Source: Olsenella timonensis (GTDB lineage Bacteria; Actinomycetota; Coriobacteriia; Coriobacteriales; Atopobiaceae). From it: a DNA stretch of 64,000 nucleotides. Below, piece by piece: positions 7,393 to 14,872 of this stretch. The notes under the pieces are model-generated. The model did no database searches, was not told the origin of the DNA, and was given only the letters and a program-made list of their open reading frames with translations. The stretch spans positions 1,550,001 through 1,614,000 of the forward strand of contig NZ_LT635455.1 in the NCBI RefSeq assembly GCF_900119915.1, in the 5' to 3' direction. Numbering within the stretch: the first letter of the stretch is position 1; each line of letters starts with the position of its first letter. The position numbers and the translations under genes were made by a program.

Positions 7393-8326
7393 CGTCGGCG
7401 AGCCTCATGTAGAGCAGCGGGTAGGGGCGGCCGTCGTCGTCGGTTGGCGTTCGGCGGTACGCCGAGAAGCCCATGCGCTCGTAGAAGCCCACGGCCTGGC
7501 GGTTCTGCTCGTTCACCGAGACCTCACGCGCGCCGAGGAGCTCCGTCGCCCGCTCCATGAGCAGCCGCCCCACGCCATGCCCACGCTCCTCGGGGTCCAC
7601 GAAGAGCATCTCCACGAAGCCCCCGTCCATGCCGAGAAACCCGATCGGGTCGCCTGACCGGCGCGCCACGAGGAGGCGCGGCACCCCTTCGATGGCACCA
7701 GGCACCACGGGACGCATCCGCCCCACCTCGCCGGGCAGCAGAAAGTCGTGCGTCGCGCGGACCGAGCGCTCCCAGACGTCGACGAGCACGCGCACCAGGG
7801 GCGCGGGGCGCTCGGGAGCCTCGGCGACGACCAGCCCCTCGCGCTCCAGGGCGAGAAGGGCCCGCTTGCGCCAGAGCCCGCCCGCGTAACCGGTGAGCTG
7901 GCCGCTGGCCCCGAGCACCCGATGGCAGCCCACGATGACGGAGACCGGGTTGCGCCCCACCGCCGAGCCGACGGCACGCGCCGAGGTGGGTCGCCCGAGC
8001 CGCTCGCCCACGCGCGCCGCAAGCTCGCCGTACGTGGCGGTCTGGCCGAACCCCACGAGGCGCAGCTCGTCCCAGACGGCGCGCTGGAACGACGTGCCGG
8101 AGAGCGCCGTCGCGGGCGGCTCGCCGGGGTCGTCGCCCCGGAAGTACGCGTCGAGCCAGGAGCGCGCCTCCAGGAACGCGGGCAGATCGGGGCGCTCGCC
8201 CGCATCCGGGGAGAGTCCGGAGGCAAAGCGACGCTGACCCTCGAACCACAAGCCCGTGAGCGCGGAGCCGTCGCTCGCAAGCAGGACCTCCCCCAAAGGG
8301 GAGCGATAGACGGACGCGCGCCTCAC
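7385..8326 (-). CDS. O6-methylguanine-DNA methyltransferase fused to GNAT acetyltransferase
   Basis: 313 residues. Residues 1-150 are an Ogt/Ada-type alkyl-transferase that would take alkyl groups from guanine O6 in DNA: TSFQRAVWDEL and QTATYGELAARVG are family-typical and the acceptor Cys is residue 134. The active-site motif reads GCHRV instead of the near-universal PCHRV, a substitution at a conserved Pro. Residues about 178-313 are a GNAT domain (FVEMLFVDPEERGHGVGRLL, then NRQAVGFYERMGF) for acetyl-CoA-dependent acylation. The start is GTG 8326, after AGGAGGGG, just inside the end of the preceding aldo/keto-reductase gene region. The target of the acetyltransferase part is unknown. Confidence 0.85.
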   Translation of the reverse strand: MRRASVYRSPLGEVLLASDGSALTGLWFEGQRRFASGLSPDAGERPDLPAFLEARSWLDAYFRGDDPGEPPATALSGTSFQRAVWDELRLVGFGQTATYGELAARVGERLGRPTSARAVGSAVGRNPVSVIVGCHRVLGASGQLTGYAGGLWRKRALLALEREGLVVAEAPERPAPLVRVLVDVWERSVRATHDFLLPGEVGRMRPVVPGAIEGVPRLLVARRSGDPIGFLGMDGGFVEMLFVDPEERGHGVGRLLMERATELLGAREVSVNEQNRQAVGFYERMGFSAYRRTPTDDDGRPYPLLYMRLADGA

Positions 8327-8354
8327 GGCCGCTCGCCCCTCCTGCTCTGCTCGC

Positions 8355-9365
8355 TCATTCCGCCCCTCTCGGCAGCAGCTCGTCCAGCGTGTGCGGGCGA
8401 ACGCCCACGAGCGGGTGCGGCACGTACGGCTCCTCGAGGTAGGCGCGCTCATCCTCCGTGAGCTCCACGTCAAGGGCGCGAGCCACGTCGCCCACGAGCC
8501 CCGGGCGCGAGCAGCCCACGATCGGCGACTCCACGCCGCGCGACCCCAGCCATGCGACCGCGATCGCCGCCATCGGCACGTCATGCCTCTCGGCTAGCTC
8601 CGCGACGCGCGCCACGACCTTCTCGTCCTGCTCGCGCATGGGGTCGAACTTCTTCTGCGAGATCTCGTCCGTCTCGCTGCGGCGCGTGGGCGCGTCCCAC
8701 GTGGGCCGCGTGAGCCTCCCCGCCGCGAGCGAGCTGTACGGCGTGAGCGCCATGCCAAACTGACGGCACACGGGAATCATCTCATGCTCGTCCTCGCGGT
8801 AGAGCAGGTTGTACTGGCTCTGCATGGTCGAGAAGGGCGTCCAGCCGTTGGCGAGCGCCACGTCCTGCATGGTGTGGAGCTGGTAGGCGTACATCGCGCT
8901 CGCCCCCAGCGCGCGCACCTTGCCCGCGCGCACGAGCTCGTCGAGCGCCTCGAGCGTCTCCTCGACGGGCGTCGCCGCGTCAAAGCGGTGGATGACGTAG
9001 AGGTCGAGGTAGTCGGTCCGCAGACGGCGCAGCGTGCCCTCGATCTCGCGCATGATCGCCGCACGCGAGAGGCCGCCCTCGTTGTAGAAGACCTTGCTCG
9101 CCAGCACCGTGCGGTCGCGCGGGATGCCCAGCTCGCGCAGGGCCCGCCCGATGAACTCCTCGCTCGTGCCGTCCGCGTAGCAGTTGGCCGTGTCGATGAA
9201 GTTGATGCCGGCATCCGTCGCCGCCGCGATCACGGCACGCGTCTCGTCATAGCCCACGGTCCACGGGCGCGGCGCGGTGGGCACGCCAAAGCCCATGCCG
9301 CCCAGGCAGATCAGCGAGACCGTGAGGCCCGAGCCTCCCAGCCTGACGTAGCGCATGTCCGCCAT
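8355..9365 (-). CDS. aldo/keto reductase
   Basis: 336 residues, a (beta/alpha)8 NAD(P)H-dependent reductase of carbonyl compounds. The catalytic set is complete: Asp58 (NFIDTANCY), Tyr63, Lys91 (VLASKVFY) and His126 (DLYVIHRF). The NADP-binding loop near the C-terminus (PIVGCSRPGLV) is present. It is roughly two-thirds identical by eye to the aldo/keto reductase at 20777-21805, so the two are recent paralogues or parallel acquisitions. The next gene in the same direction starts 28 bases on, suggesting an operon with the MGMT-GNAT gene; the leader contains the tandem hairpin repeat at 9423-9538. Confidence 0.93.
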   Translation of the reverse strand: MADMRYVRLGGSGLTVSLICLGGMGFGVPTAPRPWTVGYDETRAVIAAATDAGINFIDTANCYADGTSEEFIGRALRELGIPRDRTVLASKVFYNEGGLSRAAIMREIEGTLRRLRTDYLDLYVIHRFDAATPVEETLEALDELVRAGKVRALGASAMYAYQLHTMQDVALANGWTPFSTMQSQYNLLYREDEHEMIPVCRQFGMALTPYSSLAAGRLTRPTWDAPTRRSETDEISQKKFDPMREQDEKVVARVAELAERHDVPMAAIAVAWLGSRGVESPIVGCSRPGLVGDVARALDVELTEDERAYLEEPYVPHPLVGVRPHTLDELLPRGAE

Positions 9366-9422
9366 GTCCCACCGTCCTTCTCGCCCGTCGCGTCTTACTC
9401 ATTCTATTCCGATGAGCACGCG

Positions 9423-9538
9423 CAATACGCGATTGACGACGTTCTACGGCGCCAAAACGTTGGAAGTCGCGTACTGGCACAAGTCAATACGCGATTGACG
9501 ACGTTTTTGGGCGCCAAAACGTTGGAAGTCGCGTACTG
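9423..9538. repeat. tandem pair of 54-bp imperfect hairpin repeats
   Basis: Two near-identical 54-bp copies (9423-9476 and 9485-9538), period 62, differing mainly at ctac versus ttttg in the centre. Each copy is itself an imperfect inverted repeat around GGCGCCAAAACG: the arm GCGATTGACGACG faces CGTTGGAAGTCGC. The pair fills the gap between the MFS gene end and the aldo/keto-reductase start, both on the minus strand, so it would lie in a transcript. A paired structured element (tandem riboregulator, terminator pair or REP-like repeat) fits; no known class is recognised. Confidence 0.8.
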
Positions 9539-9548
9539 AGCCGGCGGG

Positions 9549-10739
9549 CTAGCGGCGCGCAAGGCGCGGGCGCCAGCCCTTGAGCGCCATGAGGCCGAGA
9601 AACGCGGCGAGCACCACCACCGAGAGAACGAGCAGCGCCACCGGGAAGAGCCAGAAGCCCACGCGCTCCGCCATCAGGCCAAAGAGCGGGGGCAGCGTGA
9701 GCGAGCCCACGTAGGACGCCGCCATCTGCACGCCGATCACGGCCTGCGAGAGGTCGCGGCCGAAGAGTCGCGGCGTGAGGTGCAGCATGTTGGGGTAGAG
9801 CGGGCTGTTGCCAAAGCCCACGAGAAAGAGGCCGACGGGCGCCGCCGCGAGCGGGAGCGGCGCCAGGAGCACGAGCACCGCCACGAAGGTGACGGCCTGT
9901 CCCAGGCCCACGAGCTGCTTGCTCGAGAGCCGGTTGGCGAGCACGCCGGAGAGGAAGCGTCCCGCCGTCACGCCCACGTAGTAGACCGTCACCATGCCTG
10001 CGGCGGCGCCGGCCGCCATGCCGCGCGCGCTCACGAGGTAGCTCGCGCACCAGGTGTTGCAGATGCCCTCGATGGCCACCGAGGCCATGAAGACGAGACA
10101 GGCCAGGCGGATGTCGCGACGCCGGACGAGCTCGAGCGGGCCCGCCGCGCGGGCCTCGGGCTCGCCGTCCTGCTCCCCCGGCGAGGACTCGTGGCCCACG
10201 CGGGACCAGAGCGGCAGGATCGCGATCGTTGCCGCCATGATCGCCGCCTGGACGGCAGCCGCCTCGAGGTAGCCGTCGCGCCAGGTGCCGCCCGTGAGCG
10301 CGATCGACATGAGGAAGGGGCTCACCGTGATACCCACGCCGTAGGCGCAGTGGAGGAAGTTCATGTGCGTCGCGCGATAGTGCAGGGCTACGTAGTTGTT
10401 GAGCGCCGTGTCGATGGCGCCCGCGCCGAGGCCGAGGGGAATCGCAAGCAGGCAGAGCCACGGGAAGCTCGGCGCCACGGCAAAGCCGACGAGCGCCGCC
10501 GCGGTGAGCGCCGTGGAGACGGCCGTCACGCGCCCGGTGCCAAAGCGGCTGATGAGCGCGGCCGACGAGAGGCTCGAGACGATGGTCCCACAGCACGTGA
10601 CCATCGTGACCGCGCTTCCCCACGAGACGGGAATGCCCAGGTCAACATGCATGGCCGGCCACGCCGCACCAAAGAGTGAGTCCGGGACGCCCAGGCCGAC
10701 GAAGGCCACGTAGATGACGACGAGAAGAACCACTGCCAT
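9549..10739 (-). CDS. MFS transporter, FucP/sugar-permease-like
   Basis: About 396 residues with twelve predicted hydrophobic helices. It is a major facilitator; the pattern (GLGVPDSLFGAAWPAMHVDL at the first loop, GNSPLYPNMLHLTPRLFG in the second half) resembles the FucP/YfkF-like sugar or metabolite permease group rather than the drug-efflux families. The substrate is not determinable. ATG 10739 is used because the upstream codons overlap the operator. A perfect cre/LacI-type palindrome lies 32 bases upstream of the start, so catabolite or sugar-responsive repression is likely. Confidence 0.85.
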   Translation of the reverse strand: MAVVLLVVIYVAFVGLGVPDSLFGAAWPAMHVDLGIPVSWGSAVTMVTCCGTIVSSLSSAALISRFGTGRVTAVSTALTAAALVGFAVAPSFPWLCLLAIPLGLGAGAIDTALNNYVALHYRATHMNFLHCAYGVGITVSPFLMSIALTGGTWRDGYLEAAAVQAAIMAATIAILPLWSRVGHESSPGEQDGEPEARAAGPLELVRRRDIRLACLVFMASVAIEGICNTWCASYLVSARGMAAGAAAGMVTVYYVGVTAGRFLSGVLANRLSSKQLVGLGQAVTFVAVLVLLAPLPLAAAPVGLFLVGFGNSPLYPNMLHLTPRLFGRDLSQAVIGVQMAASYVGSLTLPPLFGLMAERVGFWLFPVALLVLSVVVLAAFLGLMALKGWRPRLARR

Positions 10740-10770
10740 GCTGAGGCGAGCCTCCGTTCGAGTGTGTGTA

Positions 10771-10784
10771 TGGAAACGTTTCCA
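10771..10784. promoter_or_regulatory. cre-like / LacI-family operator palindrome
   Basis: TGGAAACGTTTCCA, a perfect 14-bp palindrome that fits the CcpA catabolite-responsive consensus and the general LacI-family operator with central CG. It lies 32 bases upstream of the MFS transporter start, where a bound repressor would block transcription. No LacI-family gene is in the window, so the regulator would be encoded elsewhere. Confidence 0.75.
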
Positions 10785-10922
10785 GCACATGATAGCGCCC
10801 GAGCGGCGGCGGCGCCACCCCACCTTGTGAAAACGTCACTCAACCGCGAGGAACACCTATGGAGACTCGCCCGGGATTCCCTCACAATGTGCCCGGCACC
10901 GCATACGAGAAGAACGGACGAC

Positions 10923-11921
10923 ATGAATCTCATCAGGCACTTCCTCGCCGGCTACACCGAGAGCTTCATCCTGGCGCTCGTGCTCTGGCCGATGGCGTCG
11001 CTCGCGCTCACGCTGCCGATCCTCGCCTGGCTCTACCACCGTGACGGGCGCCTGCGCTTCGGGTCGGCCATCTCGACGTACCTCGCCGTGCTCTACGTGC
11101 TCGGCCTGGGCTGCTTCACGCTGTACCCGCTGCCGAGCGGGGAGCGCGGCCTCGGCATCACCTACGGCGTCCCCTGGCAGCTCGACCCCCTTGCGTTCGT
11201 GGGGGACTTCGCCCGCGAGGGCGTGAGCACGCTGCCGCAGATCGCCTTCAACGTGGTGCTCTTCATGCCGCTCGGCTTCATCGCGGGACGCCTGCTGCGC
11301 TGGGGGTTCTGGCGCTCCCTCGTCGTGGGGCTCCTGACGTCGCTCCTCGTCGAGACGGCGCAGGGGACGGGGCTCTTCGGCATCTACCCGTACGCCTACC
11401 GCACCGCGGACGTGGACGACCTGATCTACAACACGTCGGGCGCGGCGCTGGGCTGGCTCGGCGCGGCGGCGCTCGCCCGGGTGCTGCCGCCGGGGGCGCT
11501 CGCCGAGGAGGGCGAGGTCACGCACGAGCCGGGCTTCATCCGCCGCTGCGTGGCGCTCTGGCTGGACACGCTGCTCGTGGGGCTGGTCTCCACCGTGGTC
11601 TCGGGCATCGTCATCCTCGTGCTGCACAACGTGCCCGGCGGAGAGTCCTGGGTCAACGGGCCGTGGGCGCTCTCGGCGGGGTGCGTCGCGTTCGCCCTCG
11701 TGGAGCTGGCGTGGCCCGCGCTGCACGGAGGCTCCACCCCCGGCGGGGCGTTCGTGCGCATGAGCTGTGAGACCCGCGAGCGCACGGGGGCGCGGCGCGC
11801 GGCGTTCTACCTCGCGCGCCTGGCGGTCCTCGGCGGGGCCTACCTCTTCCTCCCGCTGGCGTGGCCCGTACTCGCCCTCTTCTACCTCGGCGCCCGCCAG
11901 ATGCCGTACGACCTCATCTAG
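10923..11921 (+). CDS. VanZ-like domain fused to RDD membrane domain
   Basis: 332 residues, all membrane. Residues 1-195 are a VanZ-like domain: helices at about 15-40, 50-70, 105-125 and 135-155, with the VanZ signature LPQIAFNVVLFMPLGF and the acidic motif DVDDLIYNTSGAALGW. Residues 205-330 are an RDD domain (RRCVALWLDTLL, then FVRMSCETRERTG and the last helix pair). VanZ confers low teicoplanin resistance in enterococci, but most VanZ-like proteins have no proven role. The two-domain layout recurs in Gram-positives. ATG 10923 is chosen for its position after a short purine-rich leader. Confidence 0.85.
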   Translation: MNLIRHFLAGYTESFILALVLWPMASLALTLPILAWLYHRDGRLRFGSAISTYLAVLYVLGLGCFTLYPLPSGERGLGITYGVPWQLDPLAFVGDFAREGVSTLPQIAFNVVLFMPLGFIAGRLLRWGFWRSLVVGLLTSLLVETAQGTGLFGIYPYAYRTADVDDLIYNTSGAALGWLGAAALARVLPPGALAEEGEVTHEPGFIRRCVALWLDTLLVGLVSTVVSGIVILVLHNVPGGESWVNGPWALSAGCVAFALVELAWPALHGGSTPGGAFVRMSCETRERTGARRAAFYLARLAVLGGAYLFLPLAWPVLALFYLGARQMPYDLI

Positions 11922-11951
11922 CGCGGCGCGTGCGGGCGGCCGCGCGAGCCG

Positions 11952-12452
11952 CTATCGCGCGGGGCCTCCCTCGGCCAGGTCCCTGAGCGCCCCTCCGGCA
12001 ACGCGATACACCGTCCAGTCGCTCATGGGCTCCGCGCCCATCGAGAGGTAGAAGTCGATGCTCGGGCGGTTCCAGTCGAGACACCACCACTCGAGGCGCC
12101 CACACCCTCGCTCGAGGGCGATCTGGGCGAGCCTGCTCAGCAGGGCCCTGCCAAAGCCCCTCCCGCGCCACTCCGGCCGGACGTACAGGTCCTCCAGGTA
12201 GACGCCCGACCGCCCGAGGAAGGTCGAGAAGTTGTGGAAGTACAGGGCAAAGCCGACCTCGACGTCCCCGTTGAGCGCAAAGACCACCTCGGCCCCATGA
12301 CGGTCGAAGAGCCAGGTCTCCAGCGTGGCCTCGTCCGCCACGACCTCGTCGAGCATCCCCTCGTACTCGGCAAGCTCGCGTATGAACGCCAGAATCAGCG
12401 GCACGTCGGCGCGCACGGCGCTCCTGAAGCCAATCTGTCCTCCCAAGGTCAT
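11952..12452 (-). CDS. GNAT-family N-acetyltransferase
   Basis: 166 residues covering a single GNAT fold: IGFRSAVRADVPLILAFIRE start, then GVYLEDLYVRPEWRGRGFGR carrying the acetyl-CoA pyrophosphate loop (R/Q-x-x-G-x-G/A), and LEWWCLDWNRPSIDFYLSMG. It most resembles diamine/spermidine N-acetyltransferases of the SAT1 group. A polyamine substrate is a reasonable guess but unproven. The start is ATG 12452; the stop lies 11 bases from the ribosome-protection gene's upstream neighbour end, with the latter gene on the same strand. Confidence 0.88.
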   Translation of the reverse strand: MTLGGQIGFRSAVRADVPLILAFIRELAEYEGMLDEVVADEATLETWLFDRHGAEVVFALNGDVEVGFALYFHNFSTFLGRSGVYLEDLYVRPEWRGRGFGRALLSRLAQIALERGCGRLEWWCLDWNRPSIDFYLSMGAEPMSDWTVYRVAGGALRDLAEGGPAR

Positions 12453-12462
12453 CACCCCATTC

Positions 12463-14469
12463 CTAGTTCGAGAAGAACGCTGCGTCGGCGGGGCGGTACG
12501 GTCGCAGGCGCGCCGCGTCCGCGACCGTGTGCGCCGCGGCGGGGACGTCCCGCCACTTGACCGTGTGACCCGCGCCGTGGCTGCAGAAGACGGAGTCTGG
12601 CGTGTTGGGCAGGTCGGCCTCGGGGTCGTAGGCCGCCGCGGCGGCGACCTCGTCGGCGTCGTGGCACGACCGGTAGCCGGCGAGCTCGAGCGAGAGGCGT
12701 CCGCGGCCACCCGTGTAGCGCGCGACCTCGAGCGCGTACTCCCCCACCTCGGAGGCCGGGACCTCGCCCGTTATGCTCGCCACGTCACCCGACGCCGTCG
12801 GGGCGTCGAAGACGGCCGCCATGCGCGTGAGGTCGGCGAGCGCCCTCCCCACGCGCTCGGCCGGGACCACCAGGCGAAGGCGGTACCACGGCTCCAGGAG
12901 CTGGCACTCCCCGCGCTCGCGTGCGCCCATGAGGGCCTGGCGCACGGCGCGATAGGTCGCCTGGCGGAAGTCGCCGCCCTCGGTGTGCTTGGCGTGCGCG
13001 CGGCCCGCGAGCAGCGTGATGCGCACGTCCGTGAGCGGCGCGCCCGCGATCACGCCCAGATGGTCTCGCTCCATCGCGTTGGTGAGGATGAGGCGCTGCC
13101 AGTTGAGGTCGAGGTCGTCCACGGGGCAGCGCGTGCCAAACTCCACGCCGGACCCGCGCGGGAGCGGCTCCACCAGAAGGCGGACCTCGGCGTAGTGGCG
13201 CAGCGGCTCAAAGTGCCCCACGCCCTCGGCGGGCGCGGTCACGGTCTCCTTGTAGAGGATGCCGCCCGGTCCAAACGTCACCGCAAAGCCGTAGCGCTCG
13301 CGCAGGAGCTCGGCGATCACGTCCTGCTGGACCTCGCCCATGAGCTGGACGTGCGCCTCCTGCAGCTGCTCCTGCCAGGTGACGCCGAGCATCGGGTCCT
13401 CGTCGGCAAGCTCGCGCAGCGCGCGCACCAGGGCGGAGGCGTCCGCGCCCGGCTCGGGGATCACCCGGTAGGATAGGACGGGGGCGAGCAGCGGGCGCGC
13501 TCCCTCCGGCTCCGCGCCGAGGGCGCTGCCGGGCACCACGTGGCTGAGCCCGGTGACGGCGCAGATGCGACCGGCCGGGACCTCCGCCACGGTCTCGAAG
13601 CTCGCGCCCTGGTAGAGACGCACCTCGTTGATCTTCTCCGCCCACGGCTCGCCGCGACGGCCCATGCCCGTGACCTGCGTCTTCGCGCGCAGCGTGCCGC
13701 CCGTGACCTTCACCCAGGCGAGCCGCTCGCCACGCGTCCCGCGACTCACGCGGTAGACGCGCGCCGCAAACGCGCCCGGCCAGGAGCGCTCGGCGAGAAG
13801 CGCGCACATGCCGTCGAGCAGCTCGCGCACGCCGTCGTCGCGCAGCGCCGCACCAAAGAACACCGGGAAGACGGCGCGCCCCGCCACCAGGCGCCGCAGC
13901 GTGCCCGCCGCGAGCGCGCCCGTCTCCAGGTACTCCTCGAGCGCCGCCTCGTCCGTCGAGGCGGCGTCCTCCGCCGCGCCCGAATCGCCCGCAAACAGCG
14001 CGGACGCGTCCACGCAGCCCGGCGAGAGCCGCGACGCCAGCTCGGCGAGAAGCCCTTCTCGCCCCGGGTTCTCGAGGTCGCACTTGTTCACAAAGACGAG
14101 GGTGGGCACCTCGTGGCGGGAGAGCAGGTCCCAGAGCGTCTCGGTGTGGCCCTGCACGCCGTCGTTTGCGCCCACCACCAGGATCGCGTAGTCGAGGGCG
14201 GCGAGCGTGCGCTCGGCCTCCGCGGAGAAGTCCACGTGGCCGGGTGCGTCCAGGAGCATGATGTGGGCATCCGCCCAGTCGAGCGACGCACTTGCCGAGA
14301 AGATCGTGATGCCGCGCTCGCGCTCCATGGCGTCGGTGTCCAGATGGGAGCTGCCGCTGTCCACGCGACCGGGGCTGCGGATGGCCCCCGCCGTGGCGAG
14401 CATCGACTCCGCGAGCGTGGTCTTGCCCGCGTCGACGTGCGCCAACAAGCCCACGACCGCCTGTCTCAT
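12463..14469 (-). CDS. Tet(M)/OtrA-family ribosomal protection GTPase
   Basis: 668 residues, an EF-G-like translational GTPase of the tetracycline ribosomal-protection family. G1 AHVDAGKTTL (near 13), G3 DAPGHVDF (near 73) and G4 NKCD (near 128) are intact, and the EF-G domains II-V follow. Such proteins displace tetracycline from the 30S subunit. Sequence is divergent from the mobile tet(M)/tet(W)/tet(O) genes and codon use matches this chromosome, so it is probably a resident relative whose drug phenotype is uncertain. GGAGG precedes ATG 14469. It is transcribed away from an ABC-F gene, with a 400-base structured region between them. Confidence 0.88.
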   Translation of the reverse strand: MRQAVVGLLAHVDAGKTTLAESMLATAGAIRSPGRVDSGSSHLDTDAMERERGITIFSASASLDWADAHIMLLDAPGHVDFSAEAERTLAALDYAILVVGANDGVQGHTETLWDLLSRHEVPTLVFVNKCDLENPGREGLLAELASRLSPGCVDASALFAGDSGAAEDAASTDEAALEEYLETGALAAGTLRRLVAGRAVFPVFFGAALRDDGVRELLDGMCALLAERSWPGAFAARVYRVSRGTRGERLAWVKVTGGTLRAKTQVTGMGRRGEPWAEKINEVRLYQGASFETVAEVPAGRICAVTGLSHVVPGSALGAEPEGARPLLAPVLSYRVIPEPGADASALVRALRELADEDPMLGVTWQEQLQEAHVQLMGEVQQDVIAELLRERYGFAVTFGPGGILYKETVTAPAEGVGHFEPLRHYAEVRLLVEPLPRGSGVEFGTRCPVDDLDLNWQRLILTNAMERDHLGVIAGAPLTDVRITLLAGRAHAKHTEGGDFRQATYRAVRQALMGARERGECQLLEPWYRLRLVVPAERVGRALADLTRMAAVFDAPTASGDVASITGEVPASEVGEYALEVARYTGGRGRLSLELAGYRSCHDADEVAAAAAYDPEADLPNTPDSVFCSHGAGHTVKWRDVPAAAHTVADAARLRPYRPADAAFFSN

Positions 14470-14530
14470 GCGCGGCAACCTCCGGATTCTCTAGACAACT
14501 GCCAGGAAAATCATACGGCATGGATGCGCA

Positions 14531-14663
14531 AAGTCAGTTTTAGGCAGTTTTTTCTGGATGCCCCGAGTAGGACGCGGGACCGCACCAGAGAAATCGCAGC
14601 TAGAAAGCCTGTGCAAAACCAGGCTACTTTAGATGGGCCCCTCAAACTGCCTAAAACTGACTT
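14531..14663. repeat. 133-bp element with 20-bp perfect terminal inverted repeats (type B)
   Basis: Perfect 20-bp arms: AAGTCAGTTTTAGGCAGTTT at 14531-14550 and its exact complement at 14644-14663, separated by 93 bases. The left arm is followed by a T-run and the box GGATGCCCCGAGTAG. The same order (arm, T-run, C-rich box, about 90-base core, opposite arm) is found in the elements at 31496-31620 and 43647-43784, whose arms have a different sequence. No coding capacity. A miniature inverted-repeat mobile element or structured RNA of one family is the best explanation. Confidence 0.75.
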
Positions 14664-14831
14664 GGTCTATCACGGCGACAAAACTTGACGTCATTTTGCC
14701 GCAGCGGGATACTGGCGGCGTCGGCCGAGCGGGGAATGGACCCCGCAGCGCGGGTGGCGCCGCCGTCGGACCGACAGGGAGCAGGAGAGCCGTGCGCATT
14801 TGCTAGACATTCTCAGCTAAGAAACCCCTGA

Positions 14832-14864
14832 TGGCGAGAAGAATGCCCGCTTGGCATCTCGCCA
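14832..14864 (+). promoter_or_regulatory. leader hairpin before ABC-F gene
   Basis: TGGCGAGA...TGCC at 14832-14847 pairs with GGCATCTCGCCA at 14853-14864, giving a 12-pair stem with a 4-base bulge. It ends 8 bases before ATG 14873, and would cover part of the purine-rich ribosome site. A short frame from ATG 14831 reads through it into the gene. The position fits a translation-sensitive attenuator, as known for drug-inducible ABC-F genes; that role is inferred. Confidence 0.45.
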
Positions 14865-14872
14865 GAGAAGAG

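Larger units (their letters stand above)
14470..14872. other. 400-base structured intergenic region between divergent RPP and ABC-F genes
   Basis: No credible gene is seen. The region holds the 133-bp inverted-repeat element at 14531-14663, an AT-rich patch at 14675-14700 (ACAAAACTTGACGTCATTTT) that could contain a promoter, a GC-rich segment with partial inverted repeats (GGCGGCG near 14714 and CGCCGCCG near 14759), and a hairpin at 14832-14864 just before the ABC-F start. Genes for antibiotic-responsive ABC-F and ribosome-protection proteins are often controlled by leader attenuation, which this layout would allow. Confidence 0.5.

Noticed and set aside
12463-14469. Acquired tet(M)-type resistance gene
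   Set aside because: Sequence is divergent from mobile tet genes, GC and codon use fit the host and no conjugative or insertion genes are next to it.
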